Notes under the pieces: generated by a model
Told to the model about the DNA's origin: nothing
The model's input: the letters and a program-made list of their open reading frames with translations, nothing else
The model's database searches: none
Shown: in pieces, positions 1-6,547 of the stretch
Position numbering within the stretch: the first letter of the stretch is position 1
Layout: each line of letters opens with the position of its first letter
Source of the DNA: Actinomycetota bacterium
Lineage (GTDB): Bacteria > Actinomycetota > Thermoleophilia > Solirubrobacterales > Solirubrobacteraceae
Direction of reading: 5' to 3'
DNA: 11,474 nt
Assembly (NCBI GenBank): GCA_903970315.1
Contig: CAJCIJ010000183.1
Coordinates: 1 to 11,474 of the forward strand
Position numbers and translations under genes: made by a program

Positions 1-687
1 GTTGAGGGGTACGACTTTGCGCCCACCTTCTCGATCTGGACCACGATCGAGGAGTGCCTGAACCCGCCTCTGATCTGGGAGCGCGAGCGCGGCTTTTACA
101 CCACGGCACCTTTTTCCGAGCCCGAGGTCTTTGACTTCCCCGAGGGCATCGGGCCTGTGGAGTGCGTCAATGTCGAGCACGAGGAGGTCGTCCTGATCCC
201 GCGTTGGGTGCCGTGCGAGCGCGTCACGTTCAAGTACGGGCTGGGCACCGAGTTCATCGATGTGCTGCGCACGCTGCACAAGCTCGGCCTTGACTCCACC
301 GATCCTGTGTCAGTGCGAGGCACGTCCGTTGCCCCGCGCGACGTTGTCGCAGCTGCGCTGCCGGACCCCGCTACGCTGGGCGACCGCATGAGCGGGCGCA
401 CGTGCGCCGGCACCTGGGTTACGGGCAAGGGCAAGGACGGTGCCGAGCGCTCGACCTACCTCTATCACGTGGTCGACAACGAGCAGACCATGCGCGAGTA
501 CGGCTGCCAGGCGGTCGTCTGGCAGACCGCCATCAACCCTGTCGTGGCCCTGGAGCTGTTGGACACGGGCGCCTGGAGTGCCACCGGCGTGCTCGGCCCC
601 GAGGCCTTTGCTCCCGCTCCCTTTCTGGAGCTTCTGGGCCAGTATGGCTCGCCGCACGGCCAGCTGGAGCTGCCCGCCGGGCCCTGA
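1..687 (+). CDS. Saccharopine dehydrogenase-family protein, C-terminal part (5' end outside window)
   Basis: The frame is open from base 1 to a TGA at 685-687, giving 228 visible residues; the N-terminal NAD(P)-binding Rossmann domain lies upstream of the window. The visible part is the C-terminal domain of the saccharopine dehydrogenase/carboxynorspermidine synthase family. It shows TTIEECLNPPLIW (about residues 14-26 of the fragment), SEPEVFDFPE (39-48), YLYHVVDNEQTMREYGCQAV (163-181 region) and a tail PFLELLGQYGSP (207-218). These oxidoreductases make or split a secondary-amine adduct between an amine and a carbonyl compound, in lysine degradation or in polyamine synthesis. An internal GTG at 157 could be taken for a start, but the family pattern continues upstream of it, so the gene is truncated by the window edge only. 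It converges on the permease gene 84 bp away. The neighbouring amine-catabolism genes suggest polyamine or lysine metabolism; the exact substrate cannot be told from this fragment. Confidence 0.85.
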   Translation, partial: VEGYDFAPTFSIWTTIEECLNPPLIWERERGFYTTAPFSEPEVFDFPEGIGPVECVNVEHEEVVLIPRWVPCERVTFKYGLGTEFIDVLRTLHKLGLDSTDPVSVRGTSVAPRDVVAAALPDPATLGDRMSGRTCAGTWVTGKGKDGAERSTYLYHVVDNEQTMREYGCQAVVWQTAINPVVALELLDTGAWSATGVLGPEAFAPAPFLELLGQYGSPHGQLELPAGP

Positions 688-736
688 CGCGCATCCCGGT
701 AGGCGCGCAGCCACTGGGCATGCGCGCGCGCCCGCG

Positions 737-768
737 CCGGCCGCACCGGCCGGACCGGCCGGACCGGG
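737..768. terminator. GC-rich hairpin between convergent genes (possible bidirectional terminator)
   Basis: A perfect 7-bp inverted repeat CCGGCCG/CGGCCGG (737-743 and 747-753, loop CAC) begins a run in which the 9-base unit ACCGGCCGG occurs at 745-753 and 754-762 and then partially at 763-767. It sits in the 84-bp gap between two convergent stop codons, where a shared terminator is expected. There is no T-tract on either side, so factor-independent termination is not certain. Confidence 0.4.
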
Positions 769-771
769 AGC

Positions 772-2322
772 CTAGAAGTCCACGCGCGCCGGCACGGGCC
801 CTGTTGGTGGCGGCTCGTCGAGCAGCCCCGGGGGTGCCGTTTCGGTCTTGCGCGCGAAGAACTCTCTGAAGAACGGCCGGGAGACGAGCATGACGATAAA
901 GCCGAGGACCATGCCACCGATGCCCATCCACAGTGGCAGCGTGATGCCAAGGATCGGCTTCCCTGAGACGTTTTCGGCGTGGCCGTAGTAGATCGCCGCC
1001 TTGATCCCCACGCCGAACAGGATCAGCCCACCGATCAGCGGACCGAGTCCGAGTTTCAGGAAGTTCGTGATGCTGTCTGTCAGATCGCGGCGGTAGTACC
1101 AGCCACAGGCAATCCCCGTGAAGCCGTAGTAGAAGCAGATCGGAAAACCGATCGAGGTGATCGAGTCTTCCAGGACACTTCCGTGGGCCAGCAGCAGCGC
1201 CACTGTGATCACGACCGAGAGCACGCCGAAGCCGAGCGTCGAAACGGTTGGGGTCAGGTAACTCTTGTGGACGCGAGCCAGCAGGTTGGTGACCGCCTTC
1301 CAATGCGCCATCGACAGGGTTGTTCGGGCGGTAGGCAGGATCGTCGTCTGCGTCGAGGCCGATGCCGAGGTGAGCACGGCGATGATCAGCAGCTTGTCGA
1401 GGCCGCTGCCAAGGACCCCGGATCCGAGCGCGCTCAGGACGTCTTCCTGATTTGCTTCGTTGGTGAGGAAGCCGGTCCCGTGAAAGGACTGGGAGGCTGC
1501 GGTGACCAGCACATAGATGAGCACAAGCAGAACCGTGGAGATAACCGCCGCTTTGCCAGGACCCTCGGCCGGGTTCTCGGACTCCTCGTTTACGGCCACG
1601 CCTGAGTCCCAACCCCAGTAGATGAAAACCGCGAGCAGCAGCGCGACGACAAGATCACCGAAGTTCATCGCGAACGGATTGATCCACGATAGGGACGGAT
1701 GGATCGAGCCGGTTGGTGGATGGCCACCGTAGACCTTGACGAACGCGACCACCGAGAACAACACGAGGATGACGACCTCGGCGCCGAGCAGGAACTGCTG
1801 GATGCGTGCGGAGAGCTCGATGCCTCGGTAGCAGATCCAGGTCATGATCGCGATCCAAAGGATCGCTGCCACGATGATTGCGGCTTTGGATCCGCCGAGT
1901 TCGGTGAAGCCGAACAGCTTGAACGTGTAGATCGCCGCGATGTCCGACAGTGAGGCCATCACGATTACGTCGGCCAGGAAGATTGCCCAGCCGTTCATCC
2001 AACCCGTCATAGGACCGAAGGCGCGCGTGGTCCAGGCGAAGGTCGTCCCCGCGTCGGGATCGGCGCGGTTGAAGTATTTGTAGGCAGCCGCCACGAGCAG
2101 CATGGGCACAAACGCGACGAGGATCACGGCCGGGGCGTGCACGCCGACGCCCTTCACGGCGACGATGAACCCAAGCGTCGTTGCCAGCGAATAGGCGGGC
2201 GCGGTCGAGGCGACGCCGATGACGATGTTTGAGAGGTAGCCGATCGCGTTGCGCTTCAGGCCTTTGTCCATCACTCCAGAACTTGCCTGGGAACCAGAGA
2301 CGGGGGCACTATCGACGGCCAT
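772..2322 (-). CDS. APC-superfamily amino acid/amine permease
   Basis: This is a 516-residue integral membrane transporter of the amino acid-polyamine-organocation superfamily, with about 12 predicted membrane helices. The N-terminal segment GYLSNIVIGVASTAPAYSLA (28-47) fits the broken first helix that binds substrate. NEESENPAEGPGKA (245-258) matches the conserved E-x-NP-x-x-x-x-P-x-A loop after helix 6. A cytoplasmic Pro-rich tail follows the last helix (about 490-516). The ATG at 2322 is supported by an upstream GAGAGGAG (complement of 2329-2336) with 6 bases between AGGAG and the start. It is transcribed divergently from the aminotransferase-ald-aldehyde dehydrogenase operon, which suggests that it imports the substrate of that pathway, plausibly putrescine, GABA or another amine. 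Family membership is clear; the substrate is inferred from neighbours only. Confidence 0.9.
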   Translation of the reverse strand: MAVDSAPVSGSQASSGVMDKGLKRNAIGYLSNIVIGVASTAPAYSLATTLGFIVAVKGVGVHAPAVILVAFVPMLLVAAAYKYFNRADPDAGTTFAWTTRAFGPMTGWMNGWAIFLADVIVMASLSDIAAIYTFKLFGFTELGGSKAAIIVAAILWIAIMTWICYRGIELSARIQQFLLGAEVVILVLFSVVAFVKVYGGHPPTGSIHPSLSWINPFAMNFGDLVVALLLAVFIYWGWDSGVAVNEESENPAEGPGKAAVISTVLLVLIYVLVTAASQSFHGTGFLTNEANQEDVLSALGSGVLGSGLDKLLIIAVLTSASASTQTTILPTARTTLSMAHWKAVTNLLARVHKSYLTPTVSTLGFGVLSVVITVALLLAHGSVLEDSITSIGFPICFYYGFTGIACGWYYRRDLTDSITNFLKLGLGPLIGGLILFGVGIKAAIYYGHAENVSGKPILGITLPLWMGIGGMVLGFIVMLVSRPFFREFFARKTETAPPGLLDEPPPTGPVPARVDF

Positions 2323-2328
2323 CGGCGA

Positions 2329-2336
2329 CTCCTCTC
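2329..2336 (-). promoter_or_regulatory. Ribosome binding site of the permease gene
   Basis: The complement reads GAGAGGAG, ending 6 bases before the ATG. It is one of the stronger Shine-Dalgarno sequences in the window and fixes the permease start. Confidence 0.75.
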
Positions 2337-2409
2337 GTGTTTAAGACGGATGCGCGGGGCTTGCTACGACGGTCCGGAGGATGCTAATGGCTCGGCCCCC
2401 GATGGGGTT

Positions 2410-2428
2410 CCAAAGCTATGACGCTTGG
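2410..2428. promoter_or_regulatory. Imperfect inverted repeat in the divergent promoter region (possible operator)
   Basis: CCAAAGC (2410-2416) and GCTTGG (2423-2428) form an inverted repeat with one extra A, around the spacer TATGAC. It overlaps the proposed -35 element of the aminotransferase promoter and lies in the 136-bp gap shared with the divergent permease gene. A regulator bound here could control both. No regulator gene is present in the window. The rest of the gap (2323-2409) shows no further clear element to me. Confidence 0.3.
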
Positions 2429-2453
2429 CTTGGACAGCTGGACACACTAACTT
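2425..2453 (+). promoter_or_regulatory. Putative promoter of the aminotransferase-ald-aldehyde dehydrogenase operon
   Basis: TTGGCT at 2425-2430 (4 of 6 to TTGACA) is followed by a 17-base spacer and TAACTT at 2448-2453 (TAnnnT). A transcript starting 6 bases after this -10 element would begin at the GTG start at 2459, so the mRNA would be leaderless. This fits the absence of a Shine-Dalgarno before that GTG. Confidence 0.5.
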
Positions 2454-2458
2454 TGTAG

Positions 2459-3844
2459 GTGGTGTCCTCCGATCTGCAAGCACAGGCCAAGCGCCACCTC
2501 TGGATGCACTTCACGCGTATGGGCACCTACGCCGACCACGAGGTGCCCGTGATCGTGCGCGGCGACGGCTGTTACGTCTACGACGAGGCCGGCAAGCGCT
2601 ACCTGGACGGCCTCTCGGCGCTGTACTGCGTGAACATCGGCCACGGCTGGGACGAGCTCGCGGAGGTGGCAGCGGCGCAGATGGCCGAGCTGGCCTTCTA
2701 CACCAACTGGAGCTATGCGCACCCGCGGTCGATCGAGCTGGCCACGCGGATCGCCGAACTGACTCCAGGCAACCTCAATCGCGTCTTTTTCACGTCCGGC
2801 GGCTCGGAGGCGGTGGAGTCGGCGTGGAAGCTCGCCAAGGCCTACCACGCCGCCCGCGGCGAACCCACGCGCCACAAGATCCTTTCGCGCCGCCTGGCCT
2901 ACCACGGCACCTCCATGGGCGCGCTGGCGATTACCGGTCTGACGGCGCTGCGCACGCCGTTTGAACCGCTGACGCCAGGGGCGGTGCACGTCCCCAACAC
3001 CAACTCCTACCGCTGGACCGAGGACCGCGACCCGCTCTGGGCCGCCGACGCCATCGAGGAGGCGATCGTGTTTGCCGGGCCGCAAACCGTCGCCGCTGTG
3101 ATCCTCGAGCCCGTGCAGAACGCGGGCGGCTGCTTTGTGCCCCAGGACGGCTACTTCCAACGGGTGCGCGAGATCTGCGACCGCCACGGCGTGCTGTTGA
3201 TCTCCGATGAGGTCATCTGCGCCTGGGGCCGTCTTGGGCAGTGGTTCGGTTGCGAGCGCTACGGCTACGTCCCCGACATGATCACTACGGCCAAGGGGAT
3301 CAGCTCGGCCTACATGCCACTTGGTGCCGTGATCGCCGCCGATCATGTCGCCGAGCCGTTTCTGCACGGGACCACGAGCTTCGTGCACGGGTTCACCTTC
3401 GGCGGGCACCCCGTGGCGTGCGCCGTGGGTCTGGCGAACATCGACATCATGGAGCGCGAGGAGATGTGTCAGCGCGTGCGCGCCAACGAAGCTGCCTTCC
3501 GGGCACGCCTGGAGAGCCTGCGCGACCTGCCGATTGTCGGCGACGTGCGCGGCGCCGGATACTTCCATGCGATAGAGCTGGTCAAGGACAAGGAGACCAA
3601 GCAGACGTTTAACGCCGAGGAGTCCGAGTACCTGCTGCGCGGCTTTCTCTCCGGTGAGCTGTATGAGCGGGGATTGATCTGCCGCACCGACGACCGCGGC
3701 GATCCGATCGTGCAGCTGGCACCCCCGCTGATCGCCGGTGAGGAGCAGTTCGACGAGATCGAGTCGATCCTGCGCGGCGTCCTTTCAGAGGCTTGCGAAC
3801 GCATGGCTGACACGCGCGCCCACGCGGGGGCGGTGCAGGCATGA
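2459..3844 (+). CDS. Class III PLP-dependent aminotransferase, putrescine/omega-amino acid:pyruvate type
   Basis: This 461-residue enzyme (normal length for the family) transfers an amino group from an omega-amine or omega-amino acid to a 2-oxo acid using pyridoxal phosphate. The PLP lysine is K279 in TTAKGISSAYMPLG, D250 in ISDEV should bind the pyridine nitrogen, and the phosphate-binding turn is SGGSEAVESAWK (113-124). E217 lies in EPVQNAGG and the FTFGGHPVA loop is at 312-320. R409 in LICRTDDRGDP is placed like the carboxylate-binding arginine of omega-aminotransferases. A TAG stop at 2456-2458 limits the start to GTG 2459 or GTG 2462; neither has a Shine-Dalgarno. The family-like N-terminus (LQAQAKRHLWMHFTRMGTY) argues against a later ATG. 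The downstream alanine dehydrogenase points to pyruvate as acceptor, which resembles SpuC-type putrescine:pyruvate or beta-alanine:pyruvate enzymes. Amine specificity is inferred. Confidence 0.92.
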   Translation: MVSSDLQAQAKRHLWMHFTRMGTYADHEVPVIVRGDGCYVYDEAGKRYLDGLSALYCVNIGHGWDELAEVAAAQMAELAFYTNWSYAHPRSIELATRIAELTPGNLNRVFFTSGGSEAVESAWKLAKAYHAARGEPTRHKILSRRLAYHGTSMGALAITGLTALRTPFEPLTPGAVHVPNTNSYRWTEDRDPLWAADAIEEAIVFAGPQTVAAVILEPVQNAGGCFVPQDGYFQRVREICDRHGVLLISDEVICAWGRLGQWFGCERYGYVPDMITTAKGISSAYMPLGAVIAADHVAEPFLHGTTSFVHGFTFGGHPVACAVGLANIDIMEREEMCQRVRANEAAFRARLESLRDLPIVGDVRGAGYFHAIELVKDKETKQTFNAEESEYLLRGFLSGELYERGLICRTDDRGDPIVQLAPPLIAGEEQFDEIESILRGVLSEACERMADTRAHAGAVQA

Positions 3845-3870
3845 CCCACGCGGGGGCCGCTTAGGCATGA
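3819..3870 (+). repeat. 26-bp tandem direct duplication across the aminotransferase stop/ald start
   Basis: Two adjacent 26-base units (3819-3844 and 3845-3870) match at 22 positions; all four mismatches lie in bases 14-18 of the unit. Each begins CCCACGCGGGGGC and ends AGGCATGA. The TGA in the ATGA of unit 1 is the aminotransferase stop, and the ATG in the ATGA of unit 2 is the ald start. The simplest reading is that the genes once overlapped by ATGA and a duplication moved the start and stop apart. Confidence 0.85.
3841..3864 (+). other. Seven-codon minicistron linking aminotransferase and ald
   Basis: The ATG at 3841, overlapping the aminotransferase stop as ATGA, opens a reading frame coding MTHAGAA that ends in TAG at 3862-3864, two bases before the ald ATG. 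It could pass ribosomes on to ald by termination and reinitiation, which would explain why ald lacks a usable Shine-Dalgarno. It is probably a by-product of the 26-bp duplication. Translation is not shown. Confidence 0.35.
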
Positions 3871-4952
3871 GGGTGGGGGTACCCACCGAGTCAAAGATCG
3901 ACGAGTACCGGATTGCGATCACCCCGGCGGGGGTTCGCGAGCTGACAGCGCGCGGTCACGACGTGCTTGTCCAGGCCGGCGCCGGCGCCGGCAGCGCCAT
4001 CGCCGACGCCGAATTTGTGGCGCAGGGTGCGCGCATCATCGACGACGCCCCCGCTCTGTTCGCCGAGGCCGAACTGGTGCTGAAGGTCAAGGAGCCTCAG
4101 GCCCACGAAGTGCCGTGGCTGCGCCCCGACCATACGCTGTTCACCTATCTGCACCTCGCCGCCGAGCCCGAGCTGGCGCGAGGCCTACAGCAGTCCGGGG
4201 CGACGTGCATCGCCTATGAGACAGTTGAGGACGCAGACGGCCGGCTGCCGTTGCTTGCCCCCATGAGCGAGGTTGCGGGCAAGATCGCCACCCAGGCGGG
4301 GGCGTTCATGCTGGAGAAGCCCCTGGGAGGCCGCGGCATCCTGCTGGGGGGCGTGCCCGGGGTGGCGGCCGCCACGGTGCTGGTCATCGGCGGTGGCGCC
4401 GTGGGCATGAACGCAGCTCTGATAGCCATCGGGATGCAGGCCGACGTGTTCGTCTTCGACAGCTCGATCGACAAGTTGCGCGAGCTCGACATCGTCTTCG
4501 CCGGTCGCGCCTCGACCGTGTTCTCCTCGACGCTTGCCATCGAACAGATGCTGCCGATGGCCGACCTGGTGATCGGCGCTGTGCTCGTCCACGGTGCGCG
4601 CGCCCCGCATGTCGTCACGCGCGCCCAGCTGTCGCTGATGCGCCAACACGCAGTGCTTGTGGATGTCTCCATCGACCAGGGCGGATGCTTTGAGACCTCA
4701 CGACCCACCACGCATTCCGACCCCACGTTCGAGGTAGACGGGATCACCCACTACTGCGTAACCAACATGCCCGGCGCCGTGCCCATCACCTCCACCTATG
4801 CGCTCACCAACGCCACGTTGCCGTACGTCCTTGAACTTGCCGACCATGGGCCGGCTGAGGCACTTGAGCGCAGCTCGGCGCTGCGCATGGGCCTGAACGT
4901 GCGCGACGGCGAGATCATCCACCCTGCGGTCGCCGAGGCGCTAGGCGTCTGA
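3867..4952 (+). CDS. ald: Alanine dehydrogenase
   Basis: This 361-residue protein matches NAD-dependent L-alanine dehydrogenase, which interconverts L-alanine and pyruvate plus ammonia with NADH. From the ATG at 3867 the protein begins MRVGVPTE, the canonical family start. All key residues fall at their usual numbers: R15 and K75 (pyruvate binding), H96 in YLHLA and D270 in VSIDQGG (catalysis), the dinucleotide fold VIGGGAVG (173-180), and D198 for the NAD ribose. The frame stays open upstream into the aminotransferase, but those codons are not family sequence. No Shine-Dalgarno is visible; translation is probably coupled to the upstream gene. In this operon its likely job is to recycle the alanine made by the aminotransferase to pyruvate, releasing ammonium and NADH. 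The start codon lies inside a 26-bp duplication. Confidence 0.95.
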   Translation: MRVGVPTESKIDEYRIAITPAGVRELTARGHDVLVQAGAGAGSAIADAEFVAQGARIIDDAPALFAEAELVLKVKEPQAHEVPWLRPDHTLFTYLHLAAEPELARGLQQSGATCIAYETVEDADGRLPLLAPMSEVAGKIATQAGAFMLEKPLGGRGILLGGVPGVAAATVLVIGGGAVGMNAALIAIGMQADVFVFDSSIDKLRELDIVFAGRASTVFSSTLAIEQMLPMADLVIGAVLVHGARAPHVVTRAQLSLMRQHAVLVDVSIDQGGCFETSRPTTHSDPTFEVDGITHYCVTNMPGAVPITSTYALTNATLPYVLELADHGPAEALERSSALRMGLNVRDGEIIHPAVAEALGV

Positions 4953-4969
4953 ACCAGGCGCTTGGCGTC
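4936..4969 (+). repeat. 14-bp direct repeat flanking the ald stop codon
   Basis: AGGCGCTAGGCGTC (4936-4949) recurs at 4956-4969 with one change (13 of 14 identical, period 20). The first copy encodes the last codons of ald; the second lies after the TGA at 4950-4952 and is out of frame with it. It is the second stop-spanning duplication in this operon. Confidence 0.7.
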
Positions 4970-4984
4970 ACGGGGCCCCACACG

Positions 4985-4992
4985 AAAGGCGG
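4985..4992 (+). promoter_or_regulatory. Ribosome binding site of the aldehyde dehydrogenase gene
   Basis: AAAGGCGG, with AAAGG ending 5 bases before the ATG at 4995, supports that ATG over the upstream in-frame TTG at 4962, which lies within the duplicated sequence and has no Shine-Dalgarno. Confidence 0.6.
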
Positions 4993-4994
4993 AC

Positions 4995-6419
4995 ATGGCA
5001 ACCCTGGAGAACCTCATCGACGGCGAGCTGATCGCATCGCAGGCCGATACCGAACCGGTGTTCAACCCGGCGACAGCCGCCGAGCTGGCACAGGCGCCGC
5101 GAACGACCGCCGAGGAGGTCGACGCCGCCGTGGGTGCCGCCCGCAGGGCCTTCGCGGGCTGGTCAAACGCGACCCCCGCCGCGCGTGCGCAGGCCCTGCT
5201 GTCTCTGGCCGACGCCATCGAGGAGCACGCGACGGAGCTGGCGCACGCCGAGGCGGCAAACGCAGGCAAGCCGATCGCGGCGGTCACCGCCGACGAGATT
5301 CCCGTGATGGCCGACAACCTGCGCTTCTTCGCCGGGGCCGCGCGGTGTCTGGAGGGACGCTCCGGGGGCGAGTACATGGAGGGTTACACCTCCTTTGTCC
5401 GCCGCGAGGCCGTTGGCGTGATCGGCCAGGTCACGCCGTGGAACTACCCGCTGATGATGGCCATCTGGAAGATCGGGCCCGCGCTTGCGGCTGGCAACAC
5501 GGTGGTGCTCAAGCCGGCCGAGACCACTCCCATCACCACGCTGCGTCTCGCTGAGCTCGCCGCCGACATCCTCCCCCGCGGTGTCTTCAATGTGGTGGCG
5601 GGCCCTGGCAACCCCACGGGCCAGGCCCTGATCGCCCATCCCGACGTGGACATGGTGGCGCTCACAGGTTCCGTTGAGACGGGCAAGCACGTGGCGCGCA
5701 CCGCCGCGGACTCCGTCAAGCGCGTGCATCTGGAGCTGGGCGGCAAGGCCCCGGTTTTGGTGTTCGACGATGTCGACCTCGACGGTGCTCTGGCGACGAT
5801 CGCGGGCACCGGCTACTACAACGCCGGGCAGGACTGCACGGCGGCCACGCGGGTGCTGGCCCATGCGAGCGTGTATGACGACGTGGTCTCGGGTCTGGCA
5901 GGCCAGGCTCAGGGTCTTGTGATCGGCGACACGCTTGCGCCCGACACAACACTTGGGCCCGTCAACTCGGCTCGCCAGCGTGAGCGCGTGGAGGGCTTTC
6001 TGGCGCGCAAGCCCGACCATGCCGAGATCGTGACCGGTGGCGGCGAGCCGGATCTGGCGGGCTTCTACGTGGAGCCCACTGTCGTGGCCGGTCTGCAACA
6101 GGGCGACGAGATGATCTCGCGCGAGATCTTTGGGCCCGTGATCACCGTCCAGCCCTTCGGCGACGAGGAGCGGGCGATCGAGTGGGCCAACGCCACGCCC
6201 TATGGGCTGGCTTCGTCGGTGTGGACACGCGACGTCGGCCGCGCGCTGCGGGTGGCAAAGGCCCTGCGCTTTGGCTGCGTGTGGATCAACGACCACATCC
6301 CACTGGTCTCCGAGATGCCCCACGGGGGCTTCAAGCAGTCCGGCTACGGCAAGGACCTGAGTGTCTACTCGCTTGAGGACTACACGGTCGTCAAACACGT
6401 GATGGCCAACCTGGCCTGA
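4995..6419 (+). CDS. Aldehyde dehydrogenase, gamma-aminobutyraldehyde/1-pyrroline dehydrogenase type
   Basis: This 474-residue NAD(P)-dependent enzyme would oxidise an aminoaldehyde to the amino acid, for example 4-aminobutanal to GABA. From the ATG at 4995 it begins [11 protein letters not shown], as expected for the family. Catalytic residues are intact: N150 in TPWN, K173 in VLKPAE, general base E247 in HLELGG, nucleophile C281 in NAGQDCTAA, and E377 in EIFGP for cofactor. The C-terminal block [18 protein letters not shown] (439-456) followed by [14 protein letters not shown] is characteristic of the aminobutyraldehyde dehydrogenase branch (PatD/YdcW-like). It is the third gene of the operon, 42 bases after ald. 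With the aminotransferase upstream, a putrescine-to-GABA or similar route is likely. An omega-aldehyde from lysine or cadaverine is an alternative substrate. Confidence 0.9.
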   Translation: MATLENLIDGELIASQADTEPVFNPATAAELAQAPRTTAEEVDAAVGAARRAFAGWSNATPAARAQALLSLADAIEEHATELAHAEAANAGKPIAAVTADEIPVMADNLRFFAGAARCLEGRSGGEYMEGYTSFVRREAVGVIGQVTPWNYPLMMAIWKIGPALAAGNTVVLKPAETTPITTLRLAELAADILPRGVFNVVAGPGNPTGQALIAHPDVDMVALTGSVETGKHVARTAADSVKRVHLELGGKAPVLVFDDVDLDGALATIAGTGYYNAGQDCTAATRVLAHASVYDDVVSGLAGQAQGLVIGDTLAPDTTLGPVNSARQRERVEGFLARKPDHAEIVTGGGEPDLAGFYVEPTVVAGLQQGDEMISREIFGPVITVQPFGDEERAIEWANATPYGLASSVWTRDVGRALRVAKALRFGCVWINDHIPLVSEMPHGGFKQSGYGKDLSVYSLEDYTVVKHVMANLA

Positions 6420-6428
6420 GCGCACAGC

Positions 6429-6465
6429 GGCCCGGCATAGGTCAATGGACCTAGGCGGTCGGGCC
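6429..6465 (+). terminator. Compound hairpin after the catabolic operon (putative terminator)
   Basis: Starting 10 bases after the aldehyde dehydrogenase stop, an outer stem GGCCCGGC/GTCGGGCC (6429-6436 with 6458-6465, one G-T pair) encloses a perfect inner stem TAGGTC/GACCTA (6438-6443 with 6448-6453, loop AATG). No T-tract follows, so it may act as a rho-assisted terminator or an mRNA-stabilising structure. The inner 16-base palindrome could alternatively be a protein-binding site. Confidence 0.45.
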
Positions 6466-6466
6466 A

Positions 6467-6495
6467 CGGACCGGCCCAACCGGACATTTGGTCCG
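6467..6495. repeat. Inverted repeat CGGACC/GGTCCG upstream of the GGDEF gene
   Basis: CGGACC (6467-6472) is the reverse complement of GGTCCG (6490-6495), 17 bases apart; a shorter hairpin CGGAC-ATTTG-GTCCG lies at 6481-6495. It is in the 128-bp gap before the GGDEF gene and could be part of the terminator region or an operator. I see no convincing promoter hexamers in this gap. Confidence 0.25.
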
Positions 6496-6547
6496 CCTTT
6501 GGCTGACCCGCGTCAGCGCGTGCATCGGCGTTCCCGATATCGGCACC

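Noticed and set aside
157..687. Separate gene starting at the internal GTG at 157
   Set aside because: Family-like sequence (TTIEECLNPPLIW, SEPEVFDFPE) continues in the same frame upstream to base 1, so 157 is an internal codon of a truncated gene.
533..1612. Long reading frame on the minus strand overlapping the permease gene
   Set aside because: It is a shadow frame: Arg/Gly/Pro-rich with no domain pattern, and it overlaps a clear permease and dehydrogenase coding sequence.
2447..3568. 373-residue minus-strand frame opposite the aminotransferase
   Set aside because: It arises from GC-rich antisense codons; it is rich in His/Arg/Val with no recognisable motif, while the plus strand holds a full aminotransferase.
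5163..6479. 438-residue minus-strand frame opposite the aldehyde dehydrogenase
   Set aside because: It has no domain features and no Shine-Dalgarno, and the plus strand has all catalytic residues of an aldehyde dehydrogenase.
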